Source: Candidatus Roizmanbacteria bacterium CG11_big_fil_rev_8_21_14_0_20_36_8
GTDB taxonomy: Bacteria; Patescibacteriota; Microgenomatia; UBA1406; GWC2-37-13
NCBI GenBank assembly: GCA_002796045.1
Contig: PCVM01000005.1
Coordinates: forward strand, 1-7,673
Direction: 5' to 3'
Length of the DNA: 7,673 nucleotides
The notes beneath the pieces were generated by a model. It saw only the letters and a list, made by a program, of their open reading frames with translations, ran no database searches and was not told the origin of the DNA. Position 1 is the stretch's first letter. Each line of letters starts with the position of its first letter. This document shows, piece after piece, positions 1 through 6,078 of the stretch. Both the position numbers and the translations under genes were made by a program.

Positions 1-109
1 GTTCAACTCCGAGTGGGCCGTAATCGTAAGCATTGGCAAGACCTCCATAGATGCTTGATGTAGGGTAAATAAAACCGCGTCTTTTACAGAGTGCAACAAT
101 TTCTTCCAT
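1..109 (-). CDS. glyS: Glycyl-tRNA synthetase, single-chain class II type (N-terminal fragment)
   Basis: Only the first 36 codons are present; the gene continues past the left edge. The translation starts [20 protein letters not shown] and continues through [16 protein letters not shown]. This is the N-terminal signature of the dimeric, single-chain glycyl-tRNA synthetase (the type of Thermus, Mycoplasma and eukaryotes), not the two-subunit GlyQ/GlyS enzyme of E. coli. The enzyme charges tRNA-Gly with glycine in the cytoplasm. The ATG at 109-107 lies only 4 nt after the recO stop, so translation is probably coupled to recO and the gene belongs to the same transcript. The family call is strong because the [11 protein letters not shown] and YDYGPLG blocks are highly conserved. 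Nothing can be said about the catalytic core, which is outside the window. Confidence 0.93.
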   Translation of the reverse strand, partial: MEEIVALCKRRGFIYPTSSIYGGLANAYDYGPLGVE

Positions 110-113
110 AAGT

Positions 114-638
114 TTACATTATAACATGACGTGGGAGCTTTCGATCGCTGCGCTCTTCGATTATTGAAAGTAGTTTTGGAAGAGTATTTTCACGATCTGT
201 GTATCCTAAAATGTGTAATATTTTAGAAAGAGTCTTCGCCAAAACTTGTTTTTTATTATCCCCTTTCCCAAGTTTTATAAAAAATAACTTAACTTCTTTA
301 AAAATTTCCACTTCTGGAACTTCTTCAGGAAGCAGGGAATTTAATGTATGAAGAACTAAATAAATCACATCAATAAAATCTTCAGTCCTCAGATTCATGA
401 AGCCTGAAATAAGACTTGACGACTGCACATAATAAATTCCGTTGTACTTGTTCAATCTCAAATCAACATAACTTCCAGATTGAAGATGCGCCGATCTTCG
501 AGAAGTTATTTTTCGTACCCCCTTAGCAAGTACTGTAAGTTTGCCAAATTCTTCAGTAAAAAGAGCTAGAGAGATGTCTTTTTCCAAAAGAAGTTTTCTT
601 TTCAAAACAAAAGCTTTACATGATTGCGTTTGGATCAT
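114..638 (-). CDS. recO: DNA repair protein RecO (short form)
   Basis: RecO is a recombination mediator that helps load RecA on SSB-coated single-stranded DNA in the RecFOR pathway. The N-terminal 80 residues fit the RecO OB-fold: a strand with [11 protein letters not shown], then [18 protein letters not shown] and a basic SRRSAHLQ segment, which is the family's usual AKGxRKxxSR...LQ pattern. The rest is a short helical domain. At 174 residues it is clearly shorter than typical RecO (about 240). It has one cysteine (C7) and therefore no Cys4 zinc site of the kind seen in Deinococcus-type RecO. The start ATG (638-636) is preceded by TAAGG at 653-649, where the TAA is the stop of the DUF4012 gene, so termination and reinitiation are adjacent. 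The gene ends 4 nt before the glycyl-tRNA synthetase start. Confidence 0.85.
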   Translation of the reverse strand: MIQTQSCKAFVLKRKLLLEKDISLALFTEEFGKLTVLAKGVRKITSRRSAHLQSGSYVDLRLNKYNGIYYVQSSSLISGFMNLRTEDFIDVIYLVLHTLNSLLPEEVPEVEIFKEVKLFFIKLGKGDNKKQVLAKTLSKILHILGYTDRENTLPKLLSIIEERSDRKLPRHVIM

Positions 639-650
639 ATCAAATCAACC

Positions 651-2561
651 TTATTCTAAGACTAAATCTTCTTTTAGCAAATCATTAAACTGCTCTTTTC
701 CATTAACATTAACCATTAATTTCTGATTTTCTACACCAGGTTGCTTTTGAACATAAAGTTTATACCCATCTTTCTTGATAGTATTTGGAAGAATGTATTC
801 GATCGTGACTGTCGCAACGCCCTCTGGATCGACTGTCATAAATCCTTCAAAAACCGTTTTGTCCAGATCATCATAAGTTTTGGTTTCAGTTTTTGAACCT
901 TTGAAAGATGTCAGCTCTGATCCCTGTGGAACGTAAAATCTAATCCAGTTTCGAAGCGTTGCATTAAGACAAAGTCCACCACGTTCGAGATTACAATCTG
1001 AAGCTGGGTGTGGATTTTTGAATTTGATCGTTACTGTTCTTTTCACTTTATCACTTTCAAAAACTGTATCTGATGTTACTGTTTCATCGATAAATAAATT
1101 TGATTTAGCGCCTGCGAAATTCACACTATTTATGTGAAGGTAATCTCCTTCAACTTTCACGATTCGTCCTGCGTAATTCATCTTTTCAACTGCAGCCTGT
1201 ACTTTTTTATCAGTAAGGTATAAAAGAATGTGCTTTTGATCAAGATTCATAAACATAGTTTGCGCTAGTTGCCCCCAATATCTAGATGGTGAAAATCCAA
1301 CTGCTTTATAAAATAACTCCAGCATCAAATTTCCTAAAATTCTTTTTCTATCAACTTTCAAATATGGAACAGGCCTGTCAACAATATCAAACAAAGTATA
1401 AATTGCCTGCGCACAATCACAGCGGTCGTCGATCTCAGCTGAGAAATTAATTCCGCTAACCTGCGTGTCACCAAAAATTCGAAGCATATCAACTAATACT
1501 TTTGAATCCATCGCAATAATCCCATCGTAATCTACTTTTCGACCCGAGTTTTGATAAAGTTCATCAAAATAACTGATGGATTTGACAAAATCTGGGGAAA
1601 TATTACTATCTCTTATGTAAAATCGTGAAACATTTTTGTGATAATCAAGAATTTCTTGCGGCGCAGTAGGATGATTTGAGATTGAGTCATCAAGATCGTA
1701 TATATCAGATGAGTCTTTGATCGTAATCTTTCCTTTGTTGATATTGAAAACGGCATAAAAAGTATAAAAACCACCAGTTGCGCGACGTTCTGCTGTATTT
1801 TGAAATAACACAAGATATTCTTTCTCCTCTTCAGCTCCTAAAATCTGTGGAAGTTCCTTCAAAAGTGGTTTTGCATCAACAAATAATGATGCCATTCCTT
1901 CAAATTGATCCTTGGCGCTTACAATTTTTGAGCGTAATTCTTGATCTCCAATTCTTTCAGGATATCTATTCGGATCAATTTTTGCGATCCGAATTTCTGC
2001 TTGCTCTATATTGTCTGCGACGACGTCAATTTTCTCAAGCATCTTGTCCAGAGTTAGGACTGCAGTTTGAAGTCTTTCTTCTGCGCTTTTATCAAAAAAA
2101 TTCTGGTCTCCTTGTTTAAAACCGATAAGATCCGCATAAGGATAAATTGCAGTTACGGACTCATCTGCCGCCGCAATCATATATCTTCCCGCCTCAACTC
2201 CATCTTTAAAATCCTGGACATATGGCACGAAAGTTGCCCAGTAAACTATTTTGGCTTCATTTTCAAAACTTTCATACGTTTTTGTCAACTCTTTTACTCT
2301 TGATTGGACTAAATCAATATCATTTGCTTTTATATCTTGATTGAGAAGTTTTGCTACTTCTACGACTTCCATCCCTTTTGCACGAATTGTTGTCACCGGT
2401 TTGAAGACAAAAAAATAACCTAAAATAGCAATTACCAATACAACTCCGAGAATTGAGCCTCCAATTATCGCCATGGTTTTTTTCTTAAGTCGGAATTTTG
2501 ACTTTGGTTTTTGTGGACTCATGACCTTTTCAGAGTCGTTTCTTCGTAGTAAATTTTTCAT
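651..2561 (-). CDS. DUF4012 family membrane-anchored envelope protein
   Basis: This is a 636-residue protein. A basic N-terminus (KFRLKKK, about residues 22-28) leads into one strong transmembrane helix (about 30-54), so the remainder is predicted to lie outside the cytoplasm. A helical, charged region (about 60-240) follows, then the DUF4012 core: NTAERRATGGF (255-265, matching the family's NxxExRxTGGF block), RDSNISPDF (317-325) and DGIIAMD (346-352). The C-terminal third is beta-rich. No cell-wall sorting signal or second membrane helix is evident. DUF4012 proteins have no firmly established activity; they are common in candidate-phyla bacteria and Actinobacteria, often near polysaccharide genes, as here. 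An internal ATG at 2522-2520 (M14) follows AAAAGGTC, but that spacing is tight. I keep the upstream ATG at 2561, which also has no Shine-Dalgarno. The gene lies 53 nt after the sugar transferase and 12 nt before recO. Confidence 0.85.
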   Translation of the reverse strand: MKNLLRRNDSEKVMSPQKPKSKFRLKKKTMAIIGGSILGVVLVIAILGYFFVFKPVTTIRAKGMEVVEVAKLLNQDIKANDIDLVQSRVKELTKTYESFENEAKIVYWATFVPYVQDFKDGVEAGRYMIAAADESVTAIYPYADLIGFKQGDQNFFDKSAEERLQTAVLTLDKMLEKIDVVADNIEQAEIRIAKIDPNRYPERIGDQELRSKIVSAKDQFEGMASLFVDAKPLLKELPQILGAEEEKEYLVLFQNTAERRATGGFYTFYAVFNINKGKITIKDSSDIYDLDDSISNHPTAPQEILDYHKNVSRFYIRDSNISPDFVKSISYFDELYQNSGRKVDYDGIIAMDSKVLVDMLRIFGDTQVSGINFSAEIDDRCDCAQAIYTLFDIVDRPVPYLKVDRKRILGNLMLELFYKAVGFSPSRYWGQLAQTMFMNLDQKHILLYLTDKKVQAAVEKMNYAGRIVKVEGDYLHINSVNFAGAKSNLFIDETVTSDTVFESDKVKRTVTIKFKNPHPASDCNLERGGLCLNATLRNWIRFYVPQGSELTSFKGSKTETKTYDDLDKTVFEGFMTVDPEGVATVTIEYILPNTIKKDGYKLYVQKQPGVENQKLMVNVNGKEQFNDLLKEDLVLE

Positions 2562-2614
2562 ATATTTGGTGAGATTATTAATTGTAATATTTGGCTAAGG
2601 AATTGCAAGTAGTA

Positions 2615-3283
2615 TTAAACTGCTCCTTTTCCAGTCAGCATAACATACGGAGTTTTTAAAATAATTCCAATATCCTCAAAAAGAGAAATGCTTTTAACAT
2701 ACTTCGCGTCGATCACAATTCGCTCATCAAAATGAATTTTTGACCTTCCATTTACCTGCCATAAACCTGTAATCCCAGGCTTTACTGACAACACATCTGA
2801 AACTAATTTTCTTACATGTGGATACTCTTTTTGTTGATTTTCCAGCTCATCGGGATAATAAGCACGAGGCCCCACCAAACTCATATCGCCTTTTAATACA
2901 TTTAAAAGTTGTGGAAGTTCGTCAAGAGAGTGTTTTCTGATAAAAGTTCCAATTGGAGTGATTCGTGGGTCGTTCTTTAGTTTATAACTTCCTTTTTTAT
3001 ACTCTTTGTAGAGCTCTCTCAACTTTGGATCTTTGCGAAGCAGTACATGTGCGTTGGCGATCATTGAACGAAATTTGTACATTTTGAATTTTTCATTATA
3101 TTGACCGATTCTCTCTGGAACATCGGCAAAAACTGGGCCTTTTGAAGTAATCTTGATAATAATCGCAATTACAATCGCTGGAACTATAAATATAACTATT
3201 AATGCCAATGAGCCTGCTAAATCAAGAATTCTTTTAGTAGTTCGCTGATATGTTGAACCTGAAATTAGTGATATTTGTGACAT
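2615..3283 (-). CDS. Polyprenyl-phosphate sugar-1-phosphate transferase (bacterial sugar transferase, WcaJ/WbaP type)
   Basis: The family transfers a sugar-1-phosphate from a nucleotide sugar to undecaprenyl phosphate at the inner face of the membrane, the first committed step of many capsule, O-antigen and exopolysaccharide pathways. The 222-residue protein is the minimal catalytic form, without the four-helix N-terminal domain of WcaJ. One hydrophobic segment (about 22-46) follows [10 protein letters not shown] and is probably the re-entrant membrane helix of this monotopic family. YKFRSM (69-74), [14 protein letters not shown] (104-117), the catalytic Asp-Glu pair D121-E122 in [21 protein letters not shown] (135-140) and [14 protein letters not shown] (168-181) are all in place. 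The usual proline after GPR is alanine here. Which sugar is used cannot be read from the sequence. The ATG follows an A-rich leader without a Shine-Dalgarno, 33 nt after manC. Confidence 0.92.
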   Translation of the reverse strand: MSQISLISGSTYQRTTKRILDLAGSLALIVIFIVPAIVIAIIIKITSKGPVFADVPERIGQYNEKFKMYKFRSMIANAHVLLRKDPKLRELYKEYKKGSYKLKNDPRITPIGTFIRKHSLDELPQLLNVLKGDMSLVGPRAYYPDELENQQKEYPHVRKLVSDVLSVKPGITGLWQVNGRSKIHFDERIVIDAKYVKSISLFEDIGIILKTPYVMLTGKGAV

Positions 3284-3316
3284 AAATTTACTTTTTTTAA
3301 TTAACTTTGAGTTGAT

Positions 3317-4402
3317 TTAGGTTAATTTTTCGTTTTCTGTTCCCTGAAATCCTTCAACAATCTTTTTTATATGAGTAACTGATGATTTTTTTGCAACCAA
3401 GATGACATCATCTGTGTTTACGACCAAAATATCTTCAAGATCTACTCCAACAATCATTTTTTTACTTTCATAATTGTAAACAAGATTATTTTGTGAGTGT
3501 TCAAGAAGTACTTTTCCTTTTGTAATATTATCTTCACGTCGTTGTTCAAGCGCTTCTTTGAGTGCTTCCCATGCTCCAACATCGCTCCAACCAATATCTG
3601 AAACTACCACAAATGCCGATGATTTATCGATTTTTTCAAGAACCGCTCCATCAAAACTTGCCTCTGGCATCTCTTTAAAATGTTTTTTCAATAGTTTTAA
3701 GAACTCAACTGCTGAGGCTGCATGAACAATCTTTTCAGTAGTCTCATAAATCTCAGGTGCATATTTCTGAAAAAGTGAGTAGATAAATTTTGGCGTTGAA
3801 ACAAAATATCCAAGGTTCCAGCAGTATTTATCATTTGAGATGTAGTCAGTTGCAGTTTGGAGATCAGGTCGGTATTTAAAAGATTCAAATGAACAAAATC
3901 GTACAGAGTTTCTTTCTTCAAATGCATCTTTAACTTCGATCCAACCTAGGTTTTCAGATGGAAATCTAGGCTTTTGACCTATGAAAACGATTGTATTTTC
4001 GTTTTTTTTCACAAACTGACCCGATTCATAAACAATTTTCTTAAATAAATCGATTTTTTTGACAAGATGATCACTCCAAAGTATGACCACAGGTTCATCC
4101 GGAAATTTTTGGGAAAGATACCCCATTATCAGCCCGACTGCAGGCCCAACATCGCGTTTGGCAGGTTCAGCAATAATATTTTCATATGGAATAAATGGTA
4201 GTTGTTCGCGAACCATTCCAATATAACTTTCACCAGTCGAGATGAAAATATCACCAGGCTTAAACTCAGGCATTAACCTTTCTGCAGCAAGCTGAAGTGT
4301 GGATTTATCGCCGATTACTTTTTCGAATTGCTTTGGCGATTTTTTCCGGGATAATGGCCAAAGTCTAGTACCGACACCGCCTGCAAAAATTACTGCTTTC
4401 AT
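3317..4402 (-). CDS. manC: Mannose-1-phosphate guanylyltransferase (monofunctional)
   Basis: The enzyme makes GDP-mannose from GTP and mannose-1-phosphate in the cytoplasm, supplying mannosyl donors for surface glycans. The N-terminus AVIFAGGVGTRLWPLSRKKS followed by PKQF (residues 3-26) is the nucleotide-binding signature of the ManC branch of nucleotidyltransferases. EPAKRDVGPAVG (79-90) replaces the more usual EPxxRNTAPA. WSDHLV carries the metal-site Asp, CWNLGYF matches the WNxGxF block, and DIGWSDVGAWEAL is the characteristic mannose-site motif. At 361 residues it is the one-domain form, without the C-terminal phosphomannose isomerase domain of the bifunctional enzyme of about 480 residues. 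Its ATG overlaps the stop of the upstream glycosyltransferase (ATGA at 4402-4399), so translation is probably coupled; no Shine-Dalgarno is visible. An A8 run on the coding strand (4009-4002) encodes part of VKKNEN and could allow slippage, but nothing shows that it does. Confidence 0.93.
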   Translation of the reverse strand: MKAVIFAGGVGTRLWPLSRKKSPKQFEKVIGDKSTLQLAAERLMPEFKPGDIFISTGESYIGMVREQLPFIPYENIIAEPAKRDVGPAVGLIMGYLSQKFPDEPVVILWSDHLVKKIDLFKKIVYESGQFVKKNENTIVFIGQKPRFPSENLGWIEVKDAFEERNSVRFCSFESFKYRPDLQTATDYISNDKYCWNLGYFVSTPKFIYSLFQKYAPEIYETTEKIVHAASAVEFLKLLKKHFKEMPEASFDGAVLEKIDKSSAFVVVSDIGWSDVGAWEALKEALEQRREDNITKGKVLLEHSQNNLVYNYESKKMIVGVDLEDILVVNTDDVILVAKKSSVTHIKKIVEGFQGTENEKLT

Positions 4403-5598
4403 ATAATTTTTTTAATATTTTTTACAAAATTAATTTTTGAAAACTTTTCAAATAACTTTATATTATCTTCTAAATTGTACTTATAGCATTCAAATTCTGC
4501 AACCGCATTGATCAATGAATCGACAGTTTGTTCCTTAAAAAGGACCCCAGTTTTCCCGGGAATTACAGTTTCAGTGGCTCCCCCCCTATTGTAGGAAATA
4601 ACTGGACAACCAAAAAATTGAGCTTCGAGCGCGACATATCCAAAATCCTCAATCTGAGGCATGATGAGAGCTTTTGCATTTGAGTAAAGTTTTGATAAAT
4701 CGATGTCAGTAGCGTTTTCGATAAAAGTAATATTACGTCCTGCAAGTTTTTTCAACTTTTTTTTCATTGTTCCCGCGCCCACTATCACTAATTTTTTGTT
4801 GGTCAACGAATTGAATGCTTCAATAATTAGATCGATTTTTTTATACGGCTCAAGCCTTGAAACGACCAAGTAATATTCATCAATGTCATTCCAAACGTTT
4901 TCAATATTTTTCTTATTAATTTTATTATCATGTCGAACTTGTTTCAGCATCTTTGAATACTGGCTTTTTATTACCTCCCAATAGTCAATATCAAATGGAG
5001 GATAAATAATTTCAGAATTCCGGCCGTAATATTTCAAGCAGCGATCGGCGGAAGTTTTTGAGATGGAAATTATCCGATCCGGCCTGTTTGAAGCGACCAA
5101 ATCCCACCGCTTCAATTGATTAATGAAAAATGTTTTAATAGATCTAAATATTTTAGAATTAATTAAAAATTGGAAATTCGTAATTCGTAATTCGTAATTG
5201 GCTTCTTGCCCCCAAAGCCATCTCGTCGGAGTTAACAATATGCAAACGTGCTTTGTTCCAGGATGAGTTATCACAGATTTTGCAAATGATGAAGTGACTG
5301 AAATTACGAGATCGTACCCTGATAAATTAAATGTTTCAAATGCAACTGGGTAAAAAGGCAGCGATAAAATTCGGTTTTTGCGAATGAAATTGGGTAGTTT
5401 TTGAATAAAAGACGTCCGAATTCGTAATTGATCATTCGTAATTGCCAATTTACTAACCCACTCAGCTTTATCAAAGTCGACATAACTGCTATACCAATCG
5501 GCGCTCGGATAAATTTCTCCCAACACCAACAGCATCCGCTCAACTCCTCCCCAACTATCCATCCAATCATAAACAATTGCAATTTTCCGTTTCTTCAT
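4399..5598 (-). CDS. GT4 family glycosyltransferase, possibly a GDP-mannose-dependent mannosyltransferase
   Basis: This retaining GT-B glycosyltransferase is expected to add a sugar to a lipid-linked or surface glycan at the cytoplasmic face. Numbering from the ATG, the N-terminal Rossmann domain opens IAIVYDWMDSWGGVERML, with the GGVER acceptor-side loop at 17-21. The C-terminal domain has SRLEPYKKIDLIIEAF with the likely phosphate-binding R248 and K253, then IEDFGYVALEAQFFGCPVIS containing the GT4 E-x7-E pair (E317, E325), and NRGGATETV. The neighbouring manC makes GDP-mannose a sensible donor; this is inference. A TTG lies in frame just upstream (5601-5599), but ATG at 5598 is preferred. 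Three segments look inserted: about 51-61 (AITNDQLRIR), 134-145 (NYELRITNFQF) and 216-225 (KMLKQVRHDN). Each matches low-complexity or dispersed-repeat DNA. A G7 tract encodes part of RGG (338-340). It is first in the block and overlaps manC by 4 nt. Confidence 0.9.
   Translation of the reverse strand: MKKRKIAIVYDWMDSWGGVERMLLVLGEIYPSADWYSSYVDFDKAEWVSKLAITNDQLRIRTSFIQKLPNFIRKNRILSLPFYPVAFETFNLSGYDLVISVTSSFAKSVITHPGTKHVCILLTPTRWLWGQEANYELRITNFQFLINSKIFRSIKTFFINQLKRWDLVASNRPDRIISISKTSADRCLKYYGRNSEIIYPPFDIDYWEVIKSQYSKMLKQVRHDNKINKKNIENVWNDIDEYYLVVSRLEPYKKIDLIIEAFNSLTNKKLVIVGAGTMKKKLKKLAGRNITFIENATDIDLSKLYSNAKALIMPQIEDFGYVALEAQFFGCPVISYNRGGATETVIPGKTGVLFKEQTVDSLINAVAEFECYKYNLEDNIKLFEKFSKINFVKNIKKII
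4580..4586. repeat. Homopolymeric G7 tract (coding strand) in the GT4 donor-binding loop
   Basis: Seven consecutive C on the plus strand give AGG GGG GGA on the coding strand, encoding R338-G339-G340 of the conserved RGGATETV loop. A G7 run stands out in an AT-rich gene. A one-base slip would cut off the C-terminal end of the enzyme. Confidence 0.8.
4928..4952. repeat. Dispersed repeat of the TCATGCTGAACTTGTTTCAGCATCT type, read in frame inside the GT4 gene
   Basis: The plus-strand text TCATGTCGAACTTGTTTCAG followed by CATCT is a near-palindrome (arms TGTCGAA and TTCAGCA around CTTGT). It closely resembles a short interspersed repeat family I know from many bacterial genomes (TGTCATGCTGAACTTGTTTC...). 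On the coding strand it reads KMLKQVRHDN. It sits between the two Rossmann domains of the glycosyltransferase, where extra residues would be tolerated. It is related in style to the intergenic repeat at 5631-5678. Confidence 0.65.
5175..5199. repeat. Heptanucleotide tandem repeat (AATTCGT, about 3.6 copies) inside the GT4 gene
   Basis: Three perfect copies of AATTCGT (5175-5181, 5182-5188, 5189-5195) are followed by AATT. On the coding strand they encode YELRITNF-like residues (about 135-142). Because the unit is 7 nt, gain or loss of one copy would shift the reading frame. The shared 11-mer ATTCGTAATTG at 5190-5200 recurs at 5420-5430 and 5434-5444. Confidence 0.85.
5419..5444. repeat. Second ATTCGTAATTG repeat block in the GT4 gene
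   Basis: ATTCGTAATTG occurs twice, at 5420-5430 and 5434-5444, spaced by 14 nt, and is the same 11-mer as in the tandem block about 230 bp away. On the coding strand the block reads AITNDQLRIR. This pattern (TNxxLRI) resembles the translation of an AT-rich short repeat dispersed in some candidate-phyla genomes, here kept in frame. Confidence 0.75.
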
Positions 5599-5605
5599 CA
5601 AATGT

Positions 5606-5636
5606 ATTATATAGTAGAAAACTTTCAGCCTGTCAT
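5606..5636 (-). promoter_or_regulatory. Candidate promoter of the glycan operon, giving a nearly leaderless mRNA
   Basis: Reading the minus strand, a perfect TATAAT lies at 5611-5606 and an ATGACA (5 of 6 matches to TTGACA) at 5636-5631, with a 19-nt spacer, slightly long. A transcript starting about 7 nt after the -10 box would begin at about 5599, effectively at the ATG at 5598. No Shine-Dalgarno is present between them, consistent with leaderless translation. The -35 element lies within the first TGTCATCC unit of the adjacent dispersed repeat. Confidence 0.55.
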
Positions 5637-5678
5637 CCTAAGGGTCAGTTTGTCATTCCGAGCAGAGTCAAGGGATCT
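5631..5678. repeat. Intergenic dispersed repeat of the TGTCATTCCGAGC...GGGATCT type
   Basis: Two related starts, TGTCATCCTAAGGGTCAGTT (5631-5650) and TGTCATTCCGAGCAGAGTCA (5651-5670), followed by AGGGATCT, match the consensus style of a short interspersed repeat found in many bacteria (GTCATTCCGAGC...GGAATCT). It lies immediately upstream of the glycosyltransferase and supplies the candidate -35 box. It resembles the in-gene copy at 4928-4952 and has the same orientation. Confidence 0.6.
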
Positions 5679-5871
5679 TTTCAATCTTTGAATTTTTTTA
5701 AAATAATTTAATAAAATCGGCTAGAATACTGTCCCAGAGCCCTGACTCAAAAAAGACCAAAAAATCGGCTGAATGCCTTTTTGCACATGGCCTTAGGGCT
5801 TCACAAAAAGATTTCATCCGATTCTACTCCGATTTTTACCGATCTTATTATCAGATTGTTCCAAAGCCCCG

Positions 5872-5899
5872 AAATCGGTGAAGTTTTTTTAGCCGATTT
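5872..5899. other. Small hairpin (7-bp stem, 14-nt loop)
   Basis: AAATCGG (5872-5878) pairs with CCGATTT (5893-5899). Wobble pairs at both stem ends could extend it slightly. No U-run on either strand makes a convincing intrinsic terminator. Confidence 0.45.
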
Positions 5900-5964
5900 T
5901 TTACGGATTAAACAAAGCTTTAGGCTGTTCTGACAATATTTTATTTGATTCGTGGTAAATTTAG

Positions 5965-5981
5965 CCGATTTTTCTAATCGG
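5965..5981. other. Small hairpin (6-bp stem, 5-nt loop)
   Basis: CCGATT (5965-5970), loop TTTCT, AATCGG (5976-5981). The stem is made from two copies of the hexamer that dominates this intergenic region. Confidence 0.5.
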
Positions 5982-6078
5982 TGCGGAGATTGTCACAAGA
6001 ACCCGAAATCGGTAAAAATCGGCATGTTTTTAAGGGGATAAATCACTTATAAAATCTCAATTCAACTTGCTTTTTCAA

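Larger units (their letters stand above)
5853..6013. repeat. Imperfect 27-bp direct repeat marking two degenerate units of about 130 bp
   Basis: The 27-mers at 5853-5879 and 5987-6013 both begin AGATTGT and end CCCGAAATCGGT, with 22 of 27 positions identical by my hand alignment and starts 134 bp apart. Upstream of each, looser similarity (a TTAGGC/TTAGGG segment, then CCGATTTTT) suggests two diverged tandem units at roughly 5761-5890 and 5891-6023. Confidence 0.55.
5829..6022. repeat. 15-nt perfect inverted repeat pair
   Basis: CCGATTTTTACCGAT at 5829-5843 is the exact reverse complement of ATCGGTAAAAATCGG at 6008-6022. The arms are separated by 164 nt containing two smaller hairpins, so a larger cruciform or RNA fold is possible. 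Confidence 0.7.
5713..6023. repeat. Cluster of CCGATT/AATCGG hexamers in an intergenic region
   Basis: Ten exact hexamers occur in about 310 bp. AATCGG starts at 5715, 5763, 5873, 5976, 6007 and 6017; CCGATT starts at 5818, 5829, 5893 and 5965; there is also a CCGATC at 5839. Most sit in wider contexts such as AAAATCGGCT (5713-5722 and 5761-5770, both exact complements of AGCCGATTTT at 5891-5900). No reading frame crosses the region and I recognise no known element. Candidate explanations are protein-binding sites, a structured RNA or a decayed mobile element. CCGATT is rare elsewhere in the window (single copies near 3106 and 4311). Confidence 0.75.

Noticed and set aside
1613..2303. Several 60-110 codon open frames overlapping the DUF4012 gene on both strands
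   Set aside because: They overlap a confidently assigned gene in other frames, have no family features and are shadows.
5428..5691. 87-codon plus-strand open frame across the GT4 start and promoter
   Set aside because: It lies antisense to the glycosyltransferase start and passes through the dispersed repeat; its translation shows no protein-family features.
5713..6023. CRISPR array
   Set aside because: The repeated word is only 6-10 nt, occurs in both orientations and lacks regular spacing.
5713..6023. Origin of replication
   Set aside because: No cluster of DnaA boxes (TTATCCACA-like) and no dnaA or dnaN nearby.
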